Source of the DNA: Hofstenia miamia
Taxonomy: Eukaryota > Xenacoelomorpha > Acoela
Length of the DNA: 64,000 bases
Assembly: GCA_004352715.1 (NCBI GenBank)
Contig: SCFE01000118.1
Coordinates: 980,116 to 1,044,115, forward strand
Direction of reading: 5' to 3'
Shown: one piece after another, positions 13,901 through 26,400 of the stretch
How positions within the stretch are numbered: position 1 is the first letter of the stretch
Layout of the letters: each line of letters begins with the position of its first letter
Position numbers and translations under genes: made by a program
Notes under the pieces: generated by a model
Databases searched by the model: none
What the model was told of the DNA's origin: nothing
The model's input: only the letters and a program-made list of their open reading frames with translations

Positions 13901-16900
13901 TGTATTTAGGTTTTGAGCCCCTGGAGGCAACACAGAACTTTGACTGATTCTTAATATATGCAAAGATATTCCAAACACTGAGGCGTGCCGTGCGCAAAGT
14001 CAGCGTGGGACCGAAGGTCACTGCGACCGAAAACTTTGCGCAACGTTACGCCTCGAAGGGACAAGGCCAAAGCGCGAATTTAGAAGGAAAAAAGGAGACG
14101 CTCCTCTATCATGTGGTGCTTTCAGATTGAGCACAACATTAATAGTATTTGAGATATAAGCAATTCAATCCAAAGTATTGCAGCAAATTATTGCTTCATC
14201 AACTTAATACAACCCCTGAGACGATATTGAGATAATATATATATATATATATATATATATTTATTTATTTATTTATTTATTTATTTATTGTTAAACTTCA
14301 AAAATATAAATTCTTAGTAACTTGAATTTATTTACATTACCTAAATTTAGAATCACCAATATACGAAGTGTGTGATAAAAGTAATGAGACAAATTTTATA
14401 CTGAACACAGTTTTAAGTTTCTTCAAATAAAAATGTTATCCCCTTCAAAGTAGTTGCCTTGGGCTGATTCGTTTTTCATAGTCTTGTTAGAGCGCTGGAA
14501 GTCTTCAACTGGTATGCCCTGAGGGAACAAATTCTTTGTGCAACATACGCTTACTGTCAAAAAAATAAATCAGCATGGTCTTGATTTTTGATTTGCTCAT
14601 TCAACATCTCTTTTGTCGAGGAGATGACGGAGTGTACCGCTCTTTGCTTTGCCTCTTTGTTTCAGGATCATTCTCAAATATCCAGGATTCATCACCTGTG
14701 ATCACACAATATAAGAAGATGAACACACATAGTTTTTCTATTGTCCTTCTGTTCAGTTGTGAGGTTTTTTGGCACCAGTTTGGAACAAATCTTTCGCTTG
14801 TTCAAATCGTCTCTCAAAATATGATGTACGGTGAAAGTGTTTAAATTTAACTGTTCACTGATCATCCTTATTGTTAAACGACGGTACAATTTCACAAAAG
14901 CCTTCACACGTTAAGCGCTTTCGACTGTTTTTGAAGTTGAATGTCTGCCAGAGCGAAGTTCATCTTCAACGTATTCTCTGCCTTCTAAAAATCATTTATG
15001 CCAGTGAAAAACTTGTGCTTTTGATAAGCAATGTTCTCCATAGGCCTGTGCCAACTTTTCAAATGTCGCACTCACAGATTCACCAGTCTAACGCAAAACT
15101 TTATGCATAACGTTGCTCAACTTCACTGATGGCGCTGTCAAAACTAATGTGTTTGTGCTACCGAGTTGCAACAGCGCACTGGGGAATTATAAGCGATACA
15201 CAAACCATTCAGTGCAAAGAGGTAGACACAACATTGCCAGATCGCCCGCATTGTTGCCAGTCTCATTACTTTTCTCACACACCTCGTATATCCTATAGGC
15301 TAATAAGTCATAATAAGTCATAATTGACACGTACATTTTTGTTCAATGATTGCTACTCAGGCTGTTGCTTAACATGTACATGTCTCACGTGTTTCGTAAG
15401 CTGGTTGTTGCTTACTCGTCAACTGAAACCACAATTACGTCGTGAGCCGCGTAAATCCTTAAGCATATTCTGAACCGAACTTGTTTTTTGAAGGCCATGA
15501 TAGGAGAGAGCTGTTTCACGCACTTGATATGAAAACGCTTAATTTCAACCATTGGCCTTGAATCATTTCAAGGGAAATTACGATGAATAATTTAGAGGTT
15601 CACAATATTTTGTGAAATTTCGTTTTAAATTCAAAAGTAATTTTAATATACAAAATTGAATTTGTATTGACCGCATTTATATTTGATTTATAGGTTCCAT
15701 TATGGCAGTAAAGTCTTAAACTACTGTTTATTAAAGGGTATTATGTCGCATTAACTTTTATCTTCAGATTTTTCACGCATAAAATTTGCTAATGGGGCCA
15801 AATGCGCTTGTATAGAGCATAGTATTGACAGAACTACAAACAGTTTTTGGGACGGATGATGAGAAGCAATGGGTAGCGGCCCGGCTCCAGATTAAACATT
15901 ATTGATTGCCTATCAACTATAAACAATGCATAGCTATTAGGATTGTAGTACTTATATTTCTTTACCTCCTTATACTTATCAGGATGCTTCTGTAAATAAT
16001 ATTCAAGTAGTAATAAGGGAAAACTGCCAATCTTCGGCTGTTGTAGTAATCGTATTTCTTCTGCGCCATACTAAATGAAAATTTCAAAATGTTGGAACAA
16101 CACGACTCATCTTAGCTATTCCAGAAAATAGGTATACATAAATATATATAAATGTCTTCAAAAATGAAATTGTGTGCGTCGCTTTGGGAGATTGTTTGAA
16201 TGGAATTTATACAACACTGGTAAAATCTTGCATTGCCACTATGAAAAAAATGACTTTCCGCTGTGTGCATCATTAAAAGATGTTTTTTCAAAGTTGTTAT
16301 TTTCTAGATATAAATCTGTTATAATATATATTAAACTAGAATTATCGTTTTGATATTAAGATGTAATTTCTCAAATACTCCTTCAAGAGATTAATCATAA
16401 AAGATAAAGTGTAGTATTTCAAGACGAAATTAGCTTGATTAATTGTATAAAATTTCAAGATATTTTTTTCTTAAGAACAAGAAATTTTTTTATGAGTGCA
16501 CATAAGTACTATATTTTTATCAATGAATGCAATTATCAGAATATAGCTGTAAAATGAAACTCTTTACAATGGATGAAACCACGAGTTTTTTGTGACTTAG
16601 TGTAATATTTTGTGTAATACGTTATAATTTTTGGCCATAAATTTACATGTAGGTTAGCGCTACACAAAATGCATATACATAGATATATATAGAATCTTTA
16701 TATTGAAAACTGATGTAAATCAATTATAAACAAACAAATGATTTTAAAAATTATGATCTTCGAACAACAATAAATAATCATTCTATGTTCAGAGGCCGTA
16801 TGTCCAACCCGTGCCATAGTATAGAAACCTGTGTAGATACATCTTTGTCTATGCCTGGTACGAGCCCTGCCCCCAACTTATATACATGGATATATATATA

Positions 16901-19900
16901 TATAAAGATTGTTTTCAAATTTACTATTTGAAGTTAATGAAACTACTTTAATCTCAAAGTTGTCTGACCGGTAAACTATTTTGGATATAGCAGGAAGTTC
17001 ATGTATTTCTGTGTCTAAGTGATCTACTTTGGGGAAATTCAAATGTGCAATGTAATACGATGGGAGGCATTGTGAAAGTTCATGTGCACTGCATAATGCA
17101 CTCCAATTTCAGCTTCTAAATTCCAGTTAGCTCTCTAACTTAGTGTGGACATTGATATATGTCTTCCTATAGTGCCATGCTTGAACAAAAAAGAGACTAA
17201 CCTTAGCAAATTTTAAAAACCAAGAAACAAATTAATAAATAAATTTTACTGCTTTGCAAATAAATGTTTTTCACATATTTCAAAAAAGTTCTTACACATT
17301 TTATTACTTATTTTGTCGTTCCTAATAACATATAAGCCTAGTGATGTAGTAACAGTAGATTTCCTCAAGCTTTATCTGAATTATTATACTATGAACATAG
17401 CATACATTCAAGCAATATTTGTTTTTAATATACAGCAATCGAATTGATACAAGCAGTTTCATTCCGTTTCTATTTGATCTACAGACATACTAGACGAGCT
17501 CTCTTGAAATACTTCGTGTACTATAACAAGCAACTGAATAAAGCAAATCTGATCAACGTTTGACGTAAAAAAAATCAGATTGTATTCATTTTTCAAATGA
17601 TAGATCTCAATTATCAAGAATTCAAGATATACCTGTTTGTGTTGATCTTCACAATTGCTTAACAATCTTTTCAATAATTCCTCATGCATCTAAATAGGTT
17701 TAAAAATGATCAAAGACGGTGAGGTAAATTCCACTGTTATTAAGGGAGAGAATGTATTAATTTATCATTGAAAACATTTATTAGTAAATTAATAGGAAGT
17801 TTCCAAACATAGGCTTCGACTAGCAAATGGCTTCAAAGAAGTTGTATCTTTAACAGAACCAAAGTTTGTTTAGCTTCATTCAAATAGCTTTTAACTCATA
17901 ATAATAAATCGACTCAAAAAGGCTATTGATAATATTTAGTCAAATAAGGTTAAATAAAGCAAATTTTTGAAAACAAAGATTTTTTGTGAAGGATGATTTT
18001 ACATGGTTGGTTCGTATTGATCATCCAATGGAAAATTCAAAAATTCTGTTTCATAAATTTAAGGTATTTTCATGCTGTTTTAGATCAATGCGTGCTTCCT
18101 CTAAACAGTAAGTTACAGAGCATTCGTAAAAAATAATGATTAAGATTATTTCCACGAATCAGTGTATGGTTAATTTCCAATTCGTTCAAAATCCAAAATT
18201 CTGTACTTATTTGATCTCAAAGAGCATTAGTTGCAGTAGTGTAAGACTTCTGAAAAAATAGATGATAAACAAAATTTGACTTCACGCCTAGATAGGTGCA
18301 ATTTTCTTACTTTAGAGCCGCCATCTAGTAACATATATTTATAGACAATAATTTAGTATTATACTTTCAACGAAATATCTGCAAGCAACGCAGTGCTACT
18401 TCCGTTATAAACTTGTAGAGCTGTTCATTATGAAAAAGACTATGATCAATCGTTTTCAATGGCACATTAAGGATTATTCATTGTGGGTGGGGTTGCATGC
18501 CCCAAACTGGTTTGGCAATTGCATGACTCATCTAATACTTTAATATTTGGAACAAATTAGAATTGAACATGTGCAAGAAAGCATGTTTACTATAATGGGA
18601 AATAATAGGAAGTCTTTTCATTTCATTAAATATTGTAATGAGAATAGCGCTACCAAACATTAGAAATTGAAATATTTTTATACTTTGATTTCATTTTCTC
18701 GCATTTAATGACAGATTTTATGCAATAGGTAGCCACGAATATTGAAAAACTCCAGTACTATAGTCAATTACAGATGCGTAATTGTGAAATCGTCATAATT
18801 GATTTTTGGAAGAAGCAAACAATTTAATGGTTGTTATGAAAAGTTTCTCGTAAAAAATTACATAATAGGACTTTATGGTAACTACGTTATTTATGAATAC
18901 ATGTACATAGATTGCGAAGTTGCCACTCATTCTGAGAGTCAGCTCTGCTGCGCGAGGTGCATTCGGTAATTAGAATATAAGCGGTCATAGAGCGGTTATG
19001 CGCAGTTTAAATATACAAATGAGAAATACAATAACAGTTATATGCTAAAAATTAAGTAGTAAACATCATAAGATATTCTGTGGTAAAAATAATGAACTAG
19101 CGTTTTGCGGGTGCAGCCATAAGCTGCGTTTTCAGTCTCGGGGAATTTGCAAAATATTACCATGGTGTTTTCATTTCCATATTTTCCAACAAATATTTGA
19201 AAGTTAATTATTTGCTTCTCACGTTATTTTTTTTCGATTGATTTACAGTTCATCGACTTGTTTACGCGGTTCACTAATTGGCAGAATTCAGTTCAAAGTA
19301 CTACAAGGTGCAAATAAAAAATCCCTATTCCTTTCAAGTTTCATTTCTAGTAGTTTACTTTCAATTGGTTGTTAAGAATTTGTAAAGCAACAGTTCACGA
19401 ACACCTGCGGTTTCGGTTTCACACTGCATATGGACAGCCACGACTGCTTCGCTTAAGTCACAGCCGGCAGACTAAAAGGTCCGGACACAAAACTGACTTG
19501 AATCTGATATGTTGGAATTAGGCTTTGGTTGAATTGGTAAGTTCTAGATATCATTAGAATTCCGAATTCATATCACGGAATTTTATGTTGCAAACAAATT
19601 CAGTTGTGCCTTAAAACTATTAGAAAATGTTATATGAAATCAAAAAATTGAAATACATTTATATATTTATTTGAACAACTCAACTCGACTCGACTCTTCT
19701 TAAAACTGTAAAAAATATAGTTTAGAAGGAAGTGCCGGTAAAACTAAAATGCAATAATAAAATGTAATAAATAAATAAATACATTTATAAGAAACCTTTT
19801 TTTAAATAAATGCTTAAGGCAAACTAAAGGTTTAAATCTAATGCAGAAGAAATTGTTTAATATTGATAATGAAATGAACAAGTATTGATACCTCTTCGGA

Positions 19901-20444
19901 GTAAATAGTGTCCAGCCTTTTTTTATAATAGAATAGAATATGCACTACGTAGCTATTAAATATTTCTACTGTCGATGGAATTTCTTTTATTCTCTTAATA
20001 GATTGGAATTTTGAATAGGACTTTGAAATATTTCCACCCACGCTTGAATTCCTGATCAATTCAACAAATTTGAACTTGGAATCGTCTGGAAGGGCGGTGA
20101 GAATGGAATTTACAAGATGAATTGATATTAACTGACAGCAAACAAAGTCGTCCTCATTCTTTCTTAAAATGTAAGCGTTTCAAAATAGGTAAAAGCAGAA
20201 AATTATTGTATAGTAGTTAACAAGGTGTTTGGAATCAAACGAAATCAACTTCCTTGAATAAATTAATTTATTGATAAAGCAGAATTAGTAATCAGTAAAA
20301 ATTTATATTTGGCTATATATATAATAATANNNNNNNNNNNNNNNNNNNNNNNNNNNNNNNNNNNNNNNNNNNNNNNNNNNNNNNNNNNNNNNNNNNNNNN
20401 NNNNNNNNNNNNNNNNNNNNNNNNNNNNNNNNNNNNNNNNNNNN

Positions 20445-20480
<36 letters not shown>

Positions 20481-23400
20481 TATACATCTGTGCTGGAAGT
20501 TTGTCGGTATATTTATTGCAACTTAAACTAAACTGCTTTTATTATCGCTCAATCTTATGTTACATGACAGTCAAAAGCTGCCTATGTTAGCTACAAACTA
20601 TGAAGTAAAATATTTTAGAATATGATCTTCTGGCTATAAGCGTACACTGGGCTATTTCTTAGAGCTAGGATAATGTTAAAATTCTTACTAATTATTCGTT
20701 ATACAGCGTGTTCAAGCGAACGCGTCAGTTATAAAATGCCTATAACTATTTAATATAGGTGAATATTCTATTCAAATATACATTTCATGATTATTTGATA
20801 CTGCGGATTTAAAGATTTTGTAAAAAAATTTATTCAAAATGATTGCCATTAACATTTTTAGAAGCTTGAATACGAGACTAAAAACATTCAAGCACTTTAA
20901 ACAAAGTGGTTTCTTCAATACTGGAAACACATTCCAAAATAGAGTTCTGCAGCTCCAAAATATTTGCATAAACTTTGTTGGAGGGAAGACAGAGTCTTTT
21001 ATATAACCCCACAAAACCAATCACATGGGTTAAGGTCTAGTGAGTGGGAAGGCCACAAATTTGAAAAATGACGCCCAATGACTCAATTCTTAAAATTTTT
21101 CGTTAAATAGTTTCGGCCAAGTGTGAGGTGAAAGCAAAAGCTCTGTCTTGCATGAATGATACTTTGCTAAAAATTCTTTTTCTCTTTAAAGATGGCAATA
21201 CATTTTCATCTAAAATGGCAACATAACTGCTTGAATTCACAGTATCATTGAAAGAGATTGGGTCCAATAACATTTCTGGAAGTTATTCCACACCATGCAA
21301 TAGTTTTTGGTGATTGAAGTGTTCAAATTATGCCAGCAGATGGCTCACCAGTTCCCCAATATCACATGTTTTGCTTATTAAGGTATCCATCGAGATGAAA
21401 ATTACATTCATCTGTGAATAATATGTTCTCCGAAGATGTTGCGACCATGGATTCGATAAATTCGTTCTACAATTTGACGTCTCTCTTCCAAAGAGTAAGC
21501 ATTCATTTGGAAGTTAAAGTAAAACATCAACAATCCGCAAGATCACGTTACCGAATGGTAACTGATTTATTACTGACGCGTTCGCTTGAACACCCTGTAC
21601 TTTGCAATAATTGAAACCAAATAAAAAATATGGTAACATTTGAAATACTTCAAATCTAGACAGCACAGACCGTTTTATTCACACTTTGAAACAATTTTCA
21701 TCAAGTCTATTTTTTGAAAAGATCATCCAGTTTTTTCTGTGAAGTTTGGTATTAAGTAAAATTGAGAATCTCTAAGAAATGCATAATTAAAAATTCATTG
21801 AAGAATATCCAAGTACATGTGGACACACGTACTCTTCTCGGTATTAAAGCCAATGCAGCTCTCTGAAGCTACTATAGCAGCGGTCGATTAAGCATATTTC
21901 ACATCTAAACGGCTAAGGGTGAAAGACAGAAAGTTCATAGCCCAGAATGGCAGCTAAAAGCTGAAATGCCCATCAAACAAAAATTCTAACTTCAAGATGA
22001 AGCAAAACATAAATGTTTCCCGTTTCCTCTTACAAAATCTTCCTCACCTTAATCTGCCTCTTTGATTTCTCCGACTAATATTCGGCTAATGCTACTGCTG
22101 AAGTTACCATGTCGGCTATCGGCCAAGATATCTTTATTAGAGATGTCCTCGGTGCTGTAGTAATTGGGAAGCCAGTCATTGTGGTATACCACAAAGACAA
22201 AGCATGCGACGGTCAAAGAAAGTACATTAGCTTGAGAAAAAATTCATCTTAAAAATACCAATATTTCAGGAGAAATATAAATTTTAAATGTTAATAGAAT
22301 TTGTAATTAAGATGAAAAGAACGATTAGCAGTAAAACTTTATTAACTTTTAAGTTGCTAAGCTCATAAATAAGGATTTTGTGGTAACCGCGTTAACTTTC
22401 GGGCCAGTGCGGTATACTGCGGCGAGTTTCGTATTTCTGCTGGAGTAGGCGGTGGCAAAATTATGCTGCGGTGTGGTAAGTTTTACAAAAATTTCTACCG
22501 TGCACATCTCTAAGCTTTATAAAAATCCCGTCATAGCTTTTGTTTGTCTAGTGCGTGACTGGCATTAATTTCCTTTAGGAAGCATAATATTTAAAATAGA
22601 ACAGAACCTTAAATCAAAAAATCACCCAGGAATTTTTTTCAATTTCTGATGGCTTCCTCAAAAAAATTTTTTAGCGCTCATGACTTGGTAAATAATGAAG
22701 ATATCTAAAATCCTAAAATGCTTCTAGATAGAGAATCGCCTCCTTCATTTTCATCATTTCGCTTCAAGTCGTGGACCGGTCTGTGGGAAAACTTCTGACT
22801 TTGAGCACGGCGCGCAAAAAAAACATGGGTGGTCTGTTTTCAGTGATCAAAACAGTTGTTGCTGCCATATAGCATGTATTAAAGTTTTTTGGGGACTTGT
22901 TCAGCAATTGATTTAGTGCTAATAAAATATAATAGTTTAGTTCAAAGACTGACAAGAAAAAAGTTGAGTAATTTATAAATCTATGTTGATTTACTTTATA
23001 ATATATAAATCTTGATACAAAACCGGCTTCGGCTAATTAATTATTCTTAGCACATCTCTATCTAAACCTTTTATCATCAAATTCTAAAATAAGATTTAAT
23101 CTGATCACTCACTGAAAAATTGCGATAAGGTCATCAATTAAAATGCACCGTGATTGAAAAATGTCGTTGACAACGTCTTTGGAACTAAAATTGACATTTT
23201 AAATAAATTATTATCAATTTTTCTTAATAATCATACAAAAATAATCAAATAAGGTATTACATGTAGATAATATGGAGAAAAGGGGTACCTTAGTTTAATC
23301 AATTGGATCAGGATGAACAGCGTATATTTGTATAATATTGCATTCTTCAATTCTTGCATTTGTTTAGAGATTAACTAAATTCATATTACTTTCTAAAATA

Positions 23401-26400
23401 ATAATGTATCTCATACTGTTAAGATAAAGAGGTCCATTTCCTCCAAATCACTTACGACGACAGTTAGAGTTTCAGATGCCAAGATGTAATATACGCACTT
23501 CAGTAGCAGTAATAAAATCTCCCTTGAAAGACAAGCCCTAAATATATAAATTATTCAGTTTTTTATTACGTGAATTTCGAGGCTCATCCCATACCCAAGA
23601 TGCATTCGGAAGAGATTGTAAAGATCCTCCACAAAAATACCTGGTAATACTTATTTAGAAATTATTCTTTGTATGCATTTTAAGGGTAGCTTACATTAGC
23701 GTTGTTTCCAGTGGTGTTATTAGGGATTTTTGAACTAATATAGTTGGTAAGATAAGTTTTTTCCCATACAAAATCCTTTATATCTTTTGAAATATAGGAC
23801 CATTCACACTGAAATTTGAAATAGCAACAGACTAAACATAGATGCAGATTTTGTTATAGCAGCTTTTTGAATGCTTTTAATTCTAAATATCTATGCAGTT
23901 TTGAATTTTTTTTAATGAAATAGCAATTACTCGCAGATAGAGCATTTGAAATCAAGATGGAGCTTGAACGTAATGACATCCGAAAACTGATTTTCTACTG
24001 TTGGAAGCGAGGTTTGAGCTCCAGAGATGCTGCAAAAGAAATGTGTTCAGCCTTAGGTGACAATATTGTCTCGGAAAGAACATGTCGAACATGGATGAGC
24101 CGCTTCTCTGATGGCGATTTCTCTATTGATGAAAAGATGAGGAGTGGACGTCCATCTACTGATGGGCTAGATGATCAAATCTGCGCTATCCTTCAAGATG
24201 ACAAACATGCATGTTCCCGAGAAATTCTTATCATTGAATTTGTATAATAAATGCAGTATGAATAAGCAATATTGCTTTGTTTGGAAAAAACTTATCTGAC
24301 AACCCTATATTTTTAGAAAAGATAAAATATATTGAAAATTGAATACAATCATTTTGATTAACAGTGCTTCTAATGTTAATCTATGAACAAATAGACGGCA
24401 TGACAGTGGGATCGTCATTAGGTCCTTCCATGGCAATACCATGGATAAAGTTTTTAAACTTCATCTTCAAGATCAAATCACAACCATTCATTCGTACCCA
24501 GGAAGTAACACCGCAGCACTAACACAAGAAATCGCTCAATACGAAAGTACACACACGTCGACACTGTGATGCTCAAAACCGTCTAATCAATGCGCTGAAT
24601 TCCAATCTCTAAATTTTCTGTTCAAATTTACACAACATCATCGCAGAAGTTAGGAAGAAATTCACACCTTGCCACATCTACCTCTTTGAAATTAACCCCT
24701 GTCTGTGCTGATCATAACCTCTCGAAGAACTTCGCAATGAAACACTGCAATCTAATCATAAGAAGCTTCTATCAACGGCGTCTTCGTGTCATTCAAGTTT
24801 TGATTACTACTTTCTTTCGCCGCGCTCTTTAAATTCCACTCTTCTTGCGTATGATGTCATCCACCTGTCTGATAAATGTCTCTCAATCTTCATCCGTAAT
24901 CGAAGGAACTTCTTTGACACTCCATTAACTGTCCCAAATCAATATGGCTCATTGCATCAACCCACAATTTCCTACGCTAACGCAGCATCCTACAACACAC
25001 GCCGTGCTCAATTCCCAACACCCGCTGTTCATCTTACCCTACACCGTCCCCTATTCCAATGAACAAGGTAAGCTTTTGGAACGTATTTTTTATATTTGTA
25101 TGTAAAGCTATATTGTATACACATGAGGCAACCACGCACACACACAAACAAACTCCATTACCAACAATACTATGAAATATCACTAAAATTTAGCAAATCT
25201 TTTCTTACTTTCATCGATTTCTACACTTTTTTAATGATTTAATTATACTAGCAGAGGATGTAGAGTTAAATCCTGGACCAATTTTAGATGAATGTAATCT
25301 GAAGAATTTACAGAAACGTTATAAGGACAATTTTAAATATATTTATCTAAAATCTAGAAGTCTGAATTCAAATAGAAATCACTTTCTTAAAATTGCATCT
25401 CAATTTAGCTCAAATTCTATTTTTCTATCACAGGTTAAACAATGCAGTGGCATCAATTCTGGGGCTAGGGGGCTAAAGCCCCCTGTTTTATGAAAACTGA
25501 AATTTCTGCATGTGATGTTATTAAGATTTCATATGTTTTGTCTAAACTGTGCCGTCGTTTTAGTATATTATATAATTAATTGCTACGCAATTTTTATTAT
25601 AATTATTGATTTTAGAGCAATAATATGCTGAAATTGTATGTATCAATGCTAAAAATTAATACAATGCTTCAATATTTCTTTTTATAACCAAGTAAAAGCT
25701 ATTTGCAACTGAAATTTTACTGAAATTTTAAGGTATTTCGGCAAAGCCAGAAAAGACCAATACATGTTGAAAATGTCTCCTCAAAATAATATAAATTTTG
25801 CAAAACAAGTCATTTTTCACAATCAAGCAAATCATCAAGCAAATGTATTAAATTCTTTCAAATTTGAAGGAGGTAGCTAGCAATTCAGTTTTCTTCTGAA
25901 AGGGATCCTGCCTTTAAGGATGAGTCGTTAACTGAAAAAGCTAAAACTTCAATCTTGAATAATAACTTTCTTGAATTGGGCAATATTTAGACTCATGACA
26001 ACTGTTGCAGAAGTTTATAGTTCTTTATTCCAACAAATTATTAACAAATATTTATTTTCTTTTTTTGACCCTGTATAAAATGCGTGCAAATTTAGTATAA
26101 TGATGCAAGCAGATTTTACATTGAAAACTACTTTTTTGCAAGAACATGATTGGGTACAGAAGAAAAACTATTCTTGTTTGGATTTTTAAGAGCATATTTT
26201 ATGTATTATTTTATTAAATTGAAGTTTAAACTGGTTGCTAGTAGCTTGAACAACAACTATTTTTAAAGAAACATTTAAGTTGTCAATTGTGCTAGATGAA
26301 AATAAAGCGTTCGATCGTGACTGAAAAAAATTTACCAGTCTAAGCAAAGCTTAAGTATTTTTCAAGAATGCCATTTAGTGATTATCCTTAAGAGCTTGTG

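Larger units (their letters stand above)
11462..14187. repeat. 1363-bp tandem duplication around a single N
   Basis: 11462-12824 is repeated as 12826-14187 or so, base for base apart from one difference seen (CATAGA at 12481, CTTAGA at the matching site). The single N at 12825 sits at the join. This is the mark of two overlapping contig ends left unmerged. Confidence 0.9.

Noticed and set aside
14575-15323. Several plus-strand frames of 60-90 codons
   Set aside because: They are opposite-strand shadows of the decayed mariner transposase.
18230-18300. Possible extra ELMO exon (CAG acceptor then SLTLLQLMLFEIK)
   Set aside because: A stop codon precedes any donor in that frame, and the phases of exons 8 and 9 already match.
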